Shown in pieces: positions 1 to 6,602 of a stretch of DNA of 11,758 nucleotides (position 1 is its first letter; each line of letters begins with the position of its first letter). This DNA is from Oscillospiraceae bacterium (GTDB lineage: Bacteria > Bacillota > Clostridia > Oscillospirales > Ruminococcaceae), in the NCBI GenBank assembly GCA_031281115.1, contig JAITFV010000030.1, forward strand, positions 1 to 11,758, written 5' to 3'. The notes beneath the pieces are model-generated. The model worked only from the letters and a program-made list of their open reading frames with translations. It searched no databases and was not told where the DNA came from. The translations under genes and the position numbers were made by a program.

Positions 1-109
1 TTTCGCTTTTTAAGTTAAAGGGGCTTGCGCTGTTGCGACAGCGCCCGCTGCGCTCACGCAGCGGAAACCCGTTTAAATTGAAACTGTGGAACAGTTTTCA
101 ATTTAAACG
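1..109. repeat. Multi-hairpin intergenic repeat, left copy (truncated by window edge)
   Basis: Positions 1-90 are identical to 11669-11758. The copy starts in the TTT loop of a long hairpin whose first arm lies outside the window. It then carries GCGCTGT/ACAGCGC (7-bp stem), CCGCTGCG/CGCAGCGG (8-bp stem, loop CTCA) and a long AT-rich hairpin at 70-109 (18-bp stem with one extra T, loop GGA at 88-90). No open reading frame is supported in it. It resembles a dispersed structured intergenic element, but the family is not recognised. Confidence 0.8.
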
Positions 110-138
110 ATTATATTACTGCCCTTCTCAGTGCCTTA

Positions 139-167
139 ATTATATCATAAACTTATTTTAAAGTCAA
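139..167 (-). promoter_or_regulatory. Predicted sigma-A promoter firing left, off the window
   Basis: On the minus strand there is TTGACT (162-167), a 17-bp spacer (145-161) and TATAAT (139-144). A TGA just before the -10 gives an extended -10 element. A transcript starting near 132 would run straight through the multi-hairpin repeat and leave the window, so its target is not visible. The terminator at 181-202 insulates it from the zinc-ribbon gene upstream. Confidence 0.55.
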
Positions 168-180
168 CCGCAAGAAAAAC

Positions 181-202
181 GCCCCTTTCGTCAGAAAGGG
201 GC
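181..202. terminator. Bidirectional intrinsic terminator
   Basis: A perfect 9-bp stem (GCCCCTTTC at 181-189, GAAAGGGGC at 194-202) with loop GTCA. It is followed on the plus strand by AATTTTT and on the minus strand by GTTTTTCTT. On the minus strand it lies about 120 bases past the stop of the zinc-ribbon gene and probably ends that transcript. Positions 203-323 between it and the gene show only a small 7-bp hairpin (273-290) and nothing else recognisable. Confidence 0.8.
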
Positions 203-323
203 AATTTTTGTGCTCAAGTCGTTTTAGGGAAAACCGTTTGCGTTGCTCCGCAGGTCAGTAAAACCCATATGCTAATTCTTTGCAGAATTAACATCAGACT
301 TCTTGCTGTGCAAGGTTATGCTT

Positions 324-593
324 TTACGCTCTTTGTTTTGCGAAACATTCGCTGCAGTAAACGGGCCTGTCGTCGCGGGGATTGAAAGGAATCTTCGCTT
401 CGCCGCCGCAGTCAGCGCAGGTAGCGATAAAAGTTTCCTTGTTTCTGGACGCCGATTTCTTAGCGTCACGGCACGCTTTGCAGCGTTGCGGCTCGTTTAC
501 GAAGCCTTTTTCATTGTAGAACTCTTGTTCACCTTGAGTGAAAATAAAGTCTGCTCCGCAATCCTTGCATTGAAGGGTTTTGTCTTCGAACAT
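324..593 (-). CDS. Small double zinc-ribbon protein (CxxC-x17-CxxC type)
   Basis: An 89-residue cytoplasmic protein with two zinc-ribbon-like modules. The first has C9-x2-C12 and C38-x2-C41, separated by a segment with the motif GEQEFYNEKGF that is typical of the 'probable zinc-ribbon' family of Firmicutes. The second has C59-x2-C62 and C80-x2-C83, with PFNPRDDRPVYC between. All eight cysteines are intact, so it probably binds two zinc ions. The family has no established function; nucleic-acid or protein binding is only inferred from the fold. The ATG is preceded by GTGAGG about ten bases upstream. It lies downstream of the sigma-factor gene on the same strand, with no clear promoter of its own except possibly within the heptamer array, and ends before the terminator at 181-202. 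Confidence 0.88.
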   Translation of the reverse strand: MFEDKTLQCKDCGADFIFTQGEQEFYNEKGFVNEPQRCKACRDAKKSASRNKETFIATCADCGGEAKIPFNPRDDRPVYCSECFAKQRA

Positions 594-621
594 TTTTGTG
601 ATACCTCACGTTTTAAAATTT

Positions 622-687
622 GACCTTGGACGGATTCCCACCGACACCTTTGTTAAACAACGCTCTGGAAATTAAGCTACTGGGCCA
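622..687 (-). pseudogene. Possible degenerate tRNA-like remnant
   Basis: Read on the minus strand, this stretch resembles a tRNA in parts. A D-arm-like segment (AGTAGCTTAATTTCCAGAGC) is followed by a T-arm-like segment reading GTCGGTGGGAATCC, which looks like a standard T arm lacking the TTC of the loop. The acceptor arms do not pair, the anticodon stem cannot be closed with a 7-base loop, and there is no CCA end. It cannot be a working tRNA; it may be a relic or a chance likeness. Confidence 0.2.
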
Positions 688-693
688 CATATA

Positions 694-756
694 ACAATTG
701 ACAATTGACAATTGACAATTGATAATTGATAATTGATAATTGACAATGTACAATTA
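694..756. repeat. Heptamer tandem array (ACAATTG/ATAATTG)
   Basis: Nine consecutive 7-bp units: four ACAATTG, three ATAATTG, then two diverged units (ACAATGT, ACAATTA). It begins about 100 bases upstream of the zinc-ribbon gene and touches the stop codon of the sigma-factor gene (758-760). Short pieces of the same sequence recur at 3678-3690, 6688-6703 and, more loosely, 10177-10219. Confidence 0.92.
698..740 (+). promoter_or_regulatory. Overlapping promoter-like elements formed by the heptamer array
   Basis: Because the repeat period is 7, each TTGACA (698-703, 705-710, 712-717) is followed after exactly 17 bases by GATAAT (721-726, 728-733, 735-740). That gives three overlapping promoters with a perfect -35 and a 5/6 -10. 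They point right, antisense to the 3' end of the sigma-factor gene. Whether they are active cannot be told from the sequence. Confidence 0.4.
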
Positions 757-757
757 A

Positions 758-1336
758 TTACCGGTTATGGGTTGATTTTAGTTTTGCGCGGGCGCGGGAA
801 AGTGAATTATCGACTGATTTTACGCTGACGCCGAGACGGGCGGCGATTTGCCTGTATGAGAATGAACCGAGATACATCTCAAAAACCTTGAACTCGCGCT
901 CGGATAAGATTTTTTTTGTTCTGCTCAAGATTTCTTCGCGGTTTTCTTTCTCAATGAAAACGTCTTCCGCGCCGGGCGACAGGTCTTTTATAAGCGCGGG
1001 GTCAAACTCCTCGCTGAGAAACAGCGTTCTTCTCGCCTTGCCGAGCGCGTTTTTCATACGGTTATCAATGCAGGCATTTGCATAAGCCGCGAAAGAACCT
1101 TTGCTTTCATCGAAGGTGCGTATTGCATTAAGCAGCGCCAAAAACCCCTCTGAAATGAAATCCTCCGCATCCTGCCGGTTTAACCGGCTGAAACTGCGCG
1201 CCATCTTATTTGCTTTTATGACGATAATGCCGACATAGCGCGTAATAAGCTCCGACATAACAGTATCTTTACAACTCTCGTCACGCCTTGCCGCCGCAAG
1301 TAACAGCTCATCTTTTTGCTTATCATTTTCCGTCAT
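758..1336 (-). CDS. SigH-like sigma-70 family RNA polymerase sigma factor
   Basis: A 192-residue alternative sigma factor that would direct RNA polymerase to a dedicated promoter set. Region 2 spans about residues 25-100 with the core DAEDFISEGFLALLNAIRTF and the promoter-melting stretch SFAAYANACIDNRMKNAL. Region 4 spans about 144-187, with a helix-turn-helix reading YRQIAARLGVSVKSVDNSLS. The VKSVDNSLSRARAKL ending is close to the VKSIDNALQR pattern of Bacillus/Clostridium SigH (Spo0H), and regions 1.1 and 3 are absent or minimal, as in that group. The protein is slightly shorter than typical SigH (about 215 residues), so it is called SigH-like rather than the orthologue. The ATG has an AGGGA nine bases upstream, and its own promoter is in the 77-bp gap after the DivIVA-like gene. 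No anti-sigma gene is adjacent. Confidence 0.85.
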   Translation of the reverse strand: MTENDKQKDELLLAAARRDESCKDTVMSELITRYVGIIVIKANKMARSFSRLNRQDAEDFISEGFLALLNAIRTFDESKGSFAAYANACIDNRMKNALGKARRTLFLSEEFDPALIKDLSPGAEDVFIEKENREEILSRTKKILSEREFKVFEMYLGSFSYRQIAARLGVSVKSVDNSLSRARAKLKSTHNR

Positions 1337-1355
1337 TAAAATCGTTCCCTATCAA

Positions 1356-1384
1356 AGAATATCATTAAACCATTTATTTGTCAA
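1356..1384 (-). promoter_or_regulatory. Predicted sigma-A promoter of the sigma-factor gene
   Basis: Minus strand TTGACA (1379-1384), a 17-bp spacer (1362-1378) and TATTCT (1356-1361), preceded by TGA as an extended -10. It sits 20 bases upstream of the sigma-factor start codon and about 30 bases past the stop of the DivIVA-like gene. The sigma gene can therefore be transcribed independently of its neighbour. No terminator is visible between the two genes, so read-through is also possible. Confidence 0.65.
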
Positions 1385-1413
1385 CAGAAAAAGCCAAATT
1401 TCTTTAAAAAATA

Positions 1414-3078
1414 TTAAATTATATCCGCATCATCAACTTCAAGCATGAAATCATAACCCACACTTTCATCAACGCGGGCACGAACATTCTTGCCCGAAGC
1501 CGAAGCTTCGCCTACTGCCAAATCGAAAAGGTCTTCATCCAAATCAGGACCTTTTTCAACCTTGAGCGGATTCCTCGGTTTTAAGTCTTCGCCCTTTTCG
1601 GCTTTGAGCGGATTCCTCGGCACTATGTTTTCGCCCCTGGGTTCTGCTTTTTTGAAGTCGCGGTTCATCTGCGCCGCAAATTTATCGTCGGGCGCGGCAA
1701 CTTCGGGCTTTGCCGGTGCAGGGCGAGGAGCCATTCTGATGGGTGAAGCAGCGGGCGCAGACTGAGCCGCGTGCTGCTTTCTCGGAGCGGGCGGCGGCGC
1801 CTTGCTGAAAGAGGCCGCAGAGGATGGCGCCGGGGCAACCATCAGACCGCTCATGTCGTCGTCATCGTCATCATCGCTTGAAGCAACCATCTCGTCCATA
1901 GGGCTTGTGTCAGTCAGCAGGTAAGAGAAGTCATCGTCATCGTCCTGCGCTTCTACATCTTCTATCATCTTGAGGTATTTTTCAGGAATTATGTATGAAT
2001 CTTCGGCTTCCTCCTGGAAAATTTGTATCTTGAGTTCCGCTCTTGAAAGCCGTGCGTTATTGATTGAATCTTCTTCCTTTTTGGATTTTTTCTTCTTCTT
2101 TTCGAGGGCTTCAAGTTCTGCCGCTTCAGCTTCTTTGGCTTTTGACAAGCGGCTCTTCAAGTCATCAATCTCGGCTAAAACGGTGCTGAGTTTATCGGCG
2201 AGCCCTTCGCTGTCGGGCGCTTCCTCAAAGATAGGAGTGTCAACCGAAGGAATCTGAAACTCCGCAAAATCTAAATCGACATCGCTTGCCGCAGGCGGCG
2301 CTTTAGCTGCGGGGGCTTTCGCTTTGGCAGCGGGAGCGGCTTTAGCGGCGAGGGGCGCCGCCGGGGTTTCCTCAAAGTCAAACTCCGGTATATCGTCAAG
2401 CACAGGAATATCGTCAAGTACCGCTGCTGCAGGCGGCGCGCTCGCAAGCTTTTGAATCTCGGCATCGGCAGCTTTCAGCTTAGTCTCGTATTCTGCTATG
2501 TTTTTCTCGTGCTCTTTAAGTTTCTTTTCATACTCGGCGATAATTGTCTGGTATTCCGTAGCCCGATTTTCAAACTCGGCAACTTTATTTTTCGTTTTAT
2601 TTAAATCCGCTGTAGCCTCGGCAAGATTAGCTTCAGCGTCAACCACCCGGGCTTCCGCCTTCGCAGCTTTAACTTCTGCCTTTTTTGCGTTTGACTCAGC
2701 CTCGGCGATTTTAGCGGTTGCCTGCTCTGCCGTTGAACCGCTCTGACTGAGTTTATTGGTAAGTTTATCTAAATCCTCGCCGAGCCGCCCGCATTCAATT
2801 TCGAGCATGGTGGTGAGTTCTTTTTCTTTTAAGTATCTTTCATTAGCCTCGTTGAGGTTCCTCTCGAGGTTTTCTGTTCTTATGGCAATATCGGGGTCAT
2901 GGGCCGCAGTTAAAGCATCATTCTCCGCCTGAAGCTCAAGATTTTTCCTCCTCAGCGAATGTAAATACAAATTTACTTCATCCGGGCTGAAGCCGTAAGC
3001 TACCTTTTTGAAGGAAGCGGTTTCAGACGGTGCCGCCGGTTCGTTTTTCTTGCCGCCTTTTTTAGGTGTAGATAACAT
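1414..3078 (-). CDS. Large DivIVA-like coiled-coil protein with disordered acidic and Pro/Ala-rich tail
   Basis: A 554-residue cytoplasmic protein. Residues 23-42 (FKKVAYGFSPDEVNLYLHSL) match the N-terminal DivIVA pattern, which in family members senses curved membrane at poles and septa. A long coiled coil follows (about 40-220, rich in A/E/K), then a duplicated VLDDIP, an Ala/Pro/Lys linker, a second coiled coil (about 290-345), runs of five and seven aspartates, a Pro/Ala-rich stretch, and a tandem 14-residue repeat (PRNPLKAEKG..., from about 487 and 501). It is about three times longer than B. subtilis DivIVA. The chosen ATG has AGGAG five bases upstream; a TTG 24 bases earlier lacks such a site. 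Its role in polar or septal scaffolding is inferred. Its own promoter lies at 3193-3221, and its 5' leader carries an AT-rich hairpin. Confidence 0.8.
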   Translation of the reverse strand: MLSTPKKGGKKNEPAAPSETASFKKVAYGFSPDEVNLYLHSLRRKNLELQAENDALTAAHDPDIAIRTENLERNLNEANERYLKEKELTTMLEIECGRLGEDLDKLTNKLSQSGSTAEQATAKIAEAESNAKKAEVKAAKAEARVVDAEANLAEATADLNKTKNKVAEFENRATEYQTIIAEYEKKLKEHEKNIAEYETKLKAADAEIQKLASAPPAAAVLDDIPVLDDIPEFDFEETPAAPLAAKAAPAAKAKAPAAKAPPAASDVDLDFAEFQIPSVDTPIFEEAPDSEGLADKLSTVLAEIDDLKSRLSKAKEAEAAELEALEKKKKKSKKEEDSINNARLSRAELKIQIFQEEAEDSYIIPEKYLKMIEDVEAQDDDDDFSYLLTDTSPMDEMVASSDDDDDDDMSGLMVAPAPSSAASFSKAPPPAPRKQHAAQSAPAASPIRMAPRPAPAKPEVAAPDDKFAAQMNRDFKKAEPRGENIVPRNPLKAEKGEDLKPRNPLKVEKGPDLDEDLFDLAVGEASASGKNVRARVDESVGYDFMLEVDDADII

Positions 3079-3131
3079 AGCAACTCCTACTCCGGGTATC
3101 AAAGATTTATATTTTATACAGATATACTCAA

Positions 3132-3174
3132 TTAACTTAAAAACACATAATATTTTTAAAGCTAAAGGACTATA
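3132..3174 (-). repeat. Degenerate copy of the TATAGTCCTTTA hairpin in the DivIVA-like gene's leader
   Basis: On the minus strand this starts TATAGTCCTTTAGCTTTAAAA (3154-3174), 18-19 of 21 bases like the sequences at 6603-6623 and 11645-11665. The arms TTAACTTAAAAA (3132-3143) and TTTTTAAAGCTAA (3153-3165) pair into a 12-bp stem with one bulge and one G-T pair. It falls in the predicted 5' untranslated region of the DivIVA-like gene. Confidence 0.5.
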
Positions 3175-3192
3175 CTACAGATACCTTTTTAT

Positions 3193-3221
3193 ATTATATC
3201 AATTTATAGAAGATTTTGCAA
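3193..3221 (-). promoter_or_regulatory. Predicted sigma-A promoter of the DivIVA-like gene
   Basis: Minus strand TTGCAA (3216-3221), a 17-bp spacer and TATAAT (3193-3198). This gives a leader of roughly 110 bases before the ATG at 3078. It faces away from the ireB promoter 116 bases further right; the two have identical hexamers and spacing, so both genes may respond to the same housekeeping polymerase. The rest of the 346-bp intergenic region (3079-3424) is AT-rich with no gene. Confidence 0.65.
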
Positions 3222-3336
3222 TAGTAATTATTAATAAATAATTACTGCTTTTTTTAATAGAAATGCCTATTTTTTATGTAATCTTTAGTAAAAAATGCAC
3301 AAAAGGGCAATTTTTTCTTAAAAAGAGAGAAAAGAC

Positions 3337-3365
3337 TTGCAAAATCCAAAGAAATATTGTATAAT
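3337..3365 (+). promoter_or_regulatory. Predicted sigma-A promoter of ireB
   Basis: TTGCAA (3337-3342), a 17-bp spacer and a perfect TATAAT (3360-3365). It lies 59 bases before the ireB start codon and points rightward. No operator-like palindrome is evident between it and the gene. Confidence 0.7.
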
Positions 3366-3424
3366 GATTGCAGACGCTTTTAATATTAACATAAACTGCC
3401 TTTTATATTGTCAGGAGAACTGCT

Positions 3425-3670
3425 ATGATTGATAAAACTATGACCTTTTCTGTTCACGATGACCGCGAAAGCGAGATGAAGGAAATCCTCGCCACGGTTT
3501 ATGAGGCTTTGCGCGAAAAAGGCTACAACCCGATTAATCAGCTTGTAGGCTATATCCTGTCGGAAGACCCGACCTACATAACCACGCATAATAACGCGAG
3601 AAGCCTTATCCGGCACATTGACCGCGACGAGCTTTTACAAATGCTGGTGAAAAGTTATCTTGCAGGTTGA
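3425..3670 (+). CDS. ireB: IreB family (UPF0297) phosphoprotein regulator
   Basis: An 81-residue cytoplasmic protein of the IreB/YrzL family. In Enterococcus faecalis, IreB is phosphorylated by the PASTA-domain kinase IreK and negatively affects cephalosporin resistance. The family signature is clear: [24 protein letters not shown] (residues 22-45), then [24 protein letters not shown] near the C-terminus. Length is close to the usual 85-90. The N-terminus reads MIDKTMTF, and T5 aligns with T7, one of the phosphorylated threonines of the enterococcal protein; whether it is phosphorylated here is inference. AGGAG lies seven bases before the ATG. In many Firmicutes this gene sits between alaS and ruvX/yqgF; here it is next to a cell-wall deacetylase and divergent from a DivIVA-like gene. 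The downstream gap is 100 bp, so co-transcription is possible. Confidence 0.93.
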   Translation: MIDKTMTFSVHDDRESEMKEILATVYEALREKGYNPINQLVGYILSEDPTYITTHNNARSLIRHIDRDELLQMLVKSYLAG

Positions 3671-3770
3671 CGGACAGTTGACAATTATTTCATTTAATAA
3701 TCTCTTGTTTAAAAACTCATACTACGTTTAACGGCATTGCCGAATAAACAGGGCAAAGGGATTTACCATA

Positions 3771-4745
3771 ATGAAAAAAACCATTACTTTATCTGTAATT
3801 ATCGCGGTTGTCGGCTGTGTTTTGCTTTTCACCGGCTGCGAGCCGAATGTGAACAATGACGGCATCGGCGAAAATATTAACCCGATTGAAACAACGCCGA
3901 GGACTACCACGACACCTCCGCCGATTACAAGAGAGCCGGAGCACGACCGGGATAATGAAAACGAAATAGTTGATGAAGAAGAGGCAGTTGGAAATAATCC
4001 AACTGCTTTTAGTTTCACAATCCGGGAGCTTGACGCCGGTGAAATCGCTGCTGTTCCCGCCGTCTCTGATACGGCGGTTGGCTGGGGTTTAGGCAGAGAA
4101 ACCGATGACCGCAACCGCCCGCTTGACGCGCTCGCCGCACAGAGCAAGTATGGGCATCTCGGTGCAGTTTTTATTGATGATAAGACCGACAGCAAAATCT
4201 ACCTGACTTTCGATGAAGGTTATGAAAACGGTTTCTCCTGCCGGATTCTTGATGTTCTGCGCGAGAAAAACGCCGCCGCCGTGTTTTTTATCACATATGA
4301 TTACGCTAAAAACGAGCCGGAACTCGTTCGACGCATGATTGACGAGGGACACGCGCTCGGCAACCATTCATGGTCGCATCCGTCCTTTCCGAATCTCAAC
4401 GATGAGCAAATCCGCGAAGAAATCATGAAGCTGCACGATTATATAAAAGAAAACTTCAATTATGAAATGCGTTTAATCCGCTTCCCTATGGGCGAGTTCT
4501 CGGAGCGGGTGCTAACGGTTACCCGGTCGCTCGGCTATCAGAGCGTGTTCTGGTCTTTCGCCTATGTTGACTGGAACGTGAGCAGTCAGCCGAATCCCGT
4601 TGAAGCACTTGAAAAAATTACAAAGGCCGCACACCCGGGCGCTGTTATTCTCCTACACGCGGTTTCAAGCACGAATGCGGAGATTTTAGGGGACGTGATT
4701 GATTGCTTGAGGGGGCAAGGGCTGAAACCCGGTTTGTTGGGGTAG
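3771..4745 (+). CDS. PdaA-like polysaccharide (peptidoglycan) deacetylase lipoprotein
   Basis: A 324-residue CE4/NodB-fold enzyme expected to remove N-acetyl groups from peptidoglycan sugars outside the cell. The N-terminus is a lipoprotein signal (KK, hydrophobic 5-20, TGC with lipidated C23), then a Thr/Pro-rich acidic linker (about 40-75). The PdaA-type domain runs from WGLGRE (105) to the end: TFDEGYENG (146-154, D148), GNHSWSH (H199, H203), FPMGEFSE after R237, FWSFAYVDWN (260-269) and LLHAVS (294-299). Gapless likeness to PdaA (delta-lactam-biosynthetic de-N-acetylase) is strong across the domain. Motif 3, normally RPPRG, reads RFPMG, losing the second arginine. In spore formers PdaA acts on cortex muramic acid; the sporulation link here is inference. 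AAAGGG lies about ten bases before the ATG. The gap before it (3671-3770) holds a TTGACA without a good -10 and a small hairpin (3726-3749). Confidence 0.9.
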   Translation: MKKTITLSVIIAVVGCVLLFTGCEPNVNNDGIGENINPIETTPRTTTTPPPITREPEHDRDNENEIVDEEEAVGNNPTAFSFTIRELDAGEIAAVPAVSDTAVGWGLGRETDDRNRPLDALAAQSKYGHLGAVFIDDKTDSKIYLTFDEGYENGFSCRILDVLREKNAAAVFFITYDYAKNEPELVRRMIDEGHALGNHSWSHPSFPNLNDEQIREEIMKLHDYIKENFNYEMRLIRFPMGEFSERVLTVTRSLGYQSVFWSFAYVDWNVSSQPNPVEALEKITKAAHPGAVILLHAVSSTNAEILGDVIDCLRGQGLKPGLLG

Positions 4746-4797
4746 AAGTTATACTAAAAATACAAAGTGTAGGGAACGACGCCCTCGGCGTTCCGTT

Positions 4798-4838
4798 AGA
4801 CTTCTTGCGTAACTCTGAGCGAGTTACGCAAGAAGTCT
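4798..4838. terminator. Strong palindrome in the convergent pdaA-like/pilB gap, possible terminator
   Basis: A perfect 18-bp stem (4798-4815 and 4821-4838) with loop TGAGC, placed between two convergent genes. The plus side is followed by ATTTATATTTC, a weak U-tract; the minus side has none. It may end transcripts of the deacetylase gene, or be a dispersed palindromic repeat. A short imperfect hairpin, GGAACG/CGTTCC, precedes it (4773-4794). The AGACTTCTTGC at its left edge also occurs at 296-306, and as AGACCTCTTGC near 11571. Confidence 0.5.
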
Positions 4839-4885
4839 ATTTATATTTCATATGGTTTTCGGCGCGTCGCGAAAAAACGGCAAAC

Positions 4886-6583
4886 TTACACCGAGTACGT
4901 CGCTTTAACTAATTCATCCATAGTCGTTATGCCCGCCTTCACCATCTCCGCAACGTTGTGCCTGAGCAGCTTCGTCCCCTGCTCAAGAGCCATGCGTTCA
5001 ATCTGCTCGGCTGTGCCGTTATTGGCAATAATTTCCTTGAGCTGTGCAGTTGAAACAATGATTTCATGAATCGCCGTTCTTCCGGCGAAACCTGTTTGCC
5101 CGCAATCGCGGCAGCCGCCGTATTTATTTTTATAAATTTTTATAGGGTCTTTAATGCCGACAAGGCGCAGCTCCGCCGGGTCGTCAAGCACAAATCCTTC
5201 TTTGCAGGCGGCGCAAAGCTTTCTGACAAGCCGCTGCGCTATAACCCCGACAAGAGAACTCGCCACCATGTACGGTGCGACACCCATGTCAACAAGGCGC
5301 AGAATTGTACTCGAAGCGTCGTTAGTATGCAGGGTCGAGAGAACCAAGTGCCCTGTAATCGCGGCACGGATTGCGATGTCTGCGGTTTCGTTGTCACGCA
5401 TTTCCCCGACCATTACGATGTCCGGGTCCTGACGGAGAATTGAGCGAAGCGCGGCGGCGAAAGTCATTCCGGCTTTTACATTGATTTGCACCTGATTTAC
5501 GCCGTCGATTTTCTTCTCCACCGGGTCCTCAACGGTAACGATGTTTACGCTGGGGCGCGAAAGCTCGCCGAGCGTCGCGTAGAGCGTAGTTGACTTACCC
5601 GAACCTGTAGGCCCAGTAACAAGCATAACCCCGTGTGGACAGCGTATAACGCTCTTGAACATCTCGTAGTTGTGCTCGGTCATGCCAAGCTCGGTTACGC
5701 GCATAGTCTTCGAGTCGCCCGAAGCAAGCAGACGAATAACCACCTTCTCGCCGAAAACCGTCGGGATGCTGGAAACACGCACGTCAAGGCTCATGCCGTC
5801 TATCATCATGCCGAAACGCCCGTCAAGCGGCACACGCCTTTCAGCGATATTCATGCCGCCGAGGATTTTAAGGCGGGTTACAAGCGAGTTATGTACAGCG
5901 GGCTTAACCGCCATTTGTTCAATCAGTTCGCCGTCAATACGGATTCTTACGCGGGTGCGGTCTTTGAACGGCTCAATATGTATGTCGGACGCTTTGCGCC
6001 TGAATGCAGTTTCAACAAGCGAGTTACACAACTTAACAATCGGCGCGTTATCTACCCGCGCTTCCGATTCTGCCGCTGCTACCGCTTCTTCCTCTGTTGC
6101 GTATTCTTTGTCAAGGTCGTCAATAACGGTCGCCGTGCTGGACTGTGAATAAATCCGCCCGATTGTATCCATAATAGATGACTTCGTCGCGAGCATCGGG
6201 TGGATTTCCATTCCCGTAGTGACTTTAAGTTCATCGAATATGAAGAAGTTAATCGGGTCGTTGGTCGCGACATAAAGCCTGCCTGCGCCCACGCGGTAAG
6301 CTACGCAGACGTGCTTTCTCGCGATGGATTCAGGTATTTTTTTGACTGCTTCGACATCGATTTTAGTAGTCGTAAGGTCTACGAACGGCACTTTCAGGCG
6401 CGTCGAAAGCGCGTGAACGAGCTGGGTTTCTGAAACGTAACCGAGTTTCAGCACCATGTCGCCAAGCTTCAAACCTTCAGGGTTTTCGCCTTTGTCTTTC
6501 TGCTTTTTGAGCGCGGTATCTAACTGCTGTTCTGTGATAAACCCGCTCTCTACTAAAAGTTGACCAATCGGAATGTTTTTCAT
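4886..6583 (-). CDS. pilB: Type IV pilus assembly ATPase PilB (GspE family)
   Basis: A 565-residue hexameric ATPase that drives pilus extension from the cytoplasmic face. Residues 1-70 form an MshEN/GspE N-terminal domain (IGQLLVESGFITEQQL, then LGDMVLKLGYV). The catalytic domain has the Walker A GPTGSGKST (324-332), the Asp box (VEDPVE, 351-356), Walker B within RQDPDIVMVGEMRD (384-397) and the His box GHLVLSTLHTND (411-422). A zinc-binding tetracysteine follows (C457, C460, C491, C494), which fits an extension ATPase rather than the retraction ATPase PilT. Full length with all motifs intact. The ATG has AGGTGG seven bases upstream. It is transcribed away from pilD and sits apart from pilC, although pilB and pilC are often adjacent. 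No convincing promoter was found between it and pilD. Confidence 0.97.
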   Translation of the reverse strand: MKNIPIGQLLVESGFITEQQLDTALKKQKDKGENPEGLKLGDMVLKLGYVSETQLVHALSTRLKVPFVDLTTTKIDVEAVKKIPESIARKHVCVAYRVGAGRLYVATNDPINFFIFDELKVTTGMEIHPMLATKSSIMDTIGRIYSQSSTATVIDDLDKEYATEEEAVAAAESEARVDNAPIVKLCNSLVETAFRRKASDIHIEPFKDRTRVRIRIDGELIEQMAVKPAVHNSLVTRLKILGGMNIAERRVPLDGRFGMMIDGMSLDVRVSSIPTVFGEKVVIRLLASGDSKTMRVTELGMTEHNYEMFKSVIRCPHGVMLVTGPTGSGKSTTLYATLGELSRPSVNIVTVEDPVEKKIDGVNQVQINVKAGMTFAAALRSILRQDPDIVMVGEMRDNETADIAIRAAITGHLVLSTLHTNDASSTILRLVDMGVAPYMVASSLVGVIAQRLVRKLCAACKEGFVLDDPAELRLVGIKDPIKIYKNKYGGCRDCGQTGFAGRTAIHEIIVSTAQLKEIIANNGTAEQIERMALEQGTKLLRHNVAEMVKAGITTMDELVKATYSV

Positions 6584-6602
6584 AAACTACCCACCTGATG
6601 AA

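Noticed and set aside
1..109. rRNA or riboswitch
   Set aside because: Stacked hairpins are present, but no conserved riboswitch or rRNA core sequence could be recognised.
303..623. Plus-strand ORF of 106 codons opposite the zinc-ribbon gene
   Set aside because: The minus-strand protein has eight conserved cysteines in family spacing; this frame has no such support.
694..756. CRISPR-like array
   Set aside because: Units are contiguous 7-mers without spacers, and no cas genes are near.
3079..3102. TTG start extending the DivIVA-like protein by eight residues
   Set aside because: The ATG at 3078 has AGGAG five bases upstream, and that site is itself inside the proposed extension.
5066..5443. 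Plus-strand ORF of 125 codons with Cys-rich end
   Set aside because: Shadow of the pilB zinc and Walker B region on the opposite strand.
5633..6152. Overlapping plus-strand ORFs of 160-171 codons inside pilB
   Set aside because: They are antisense to a fully conserved PilB with all ATPase motifs, have no family likeness and no good ribosome sites.
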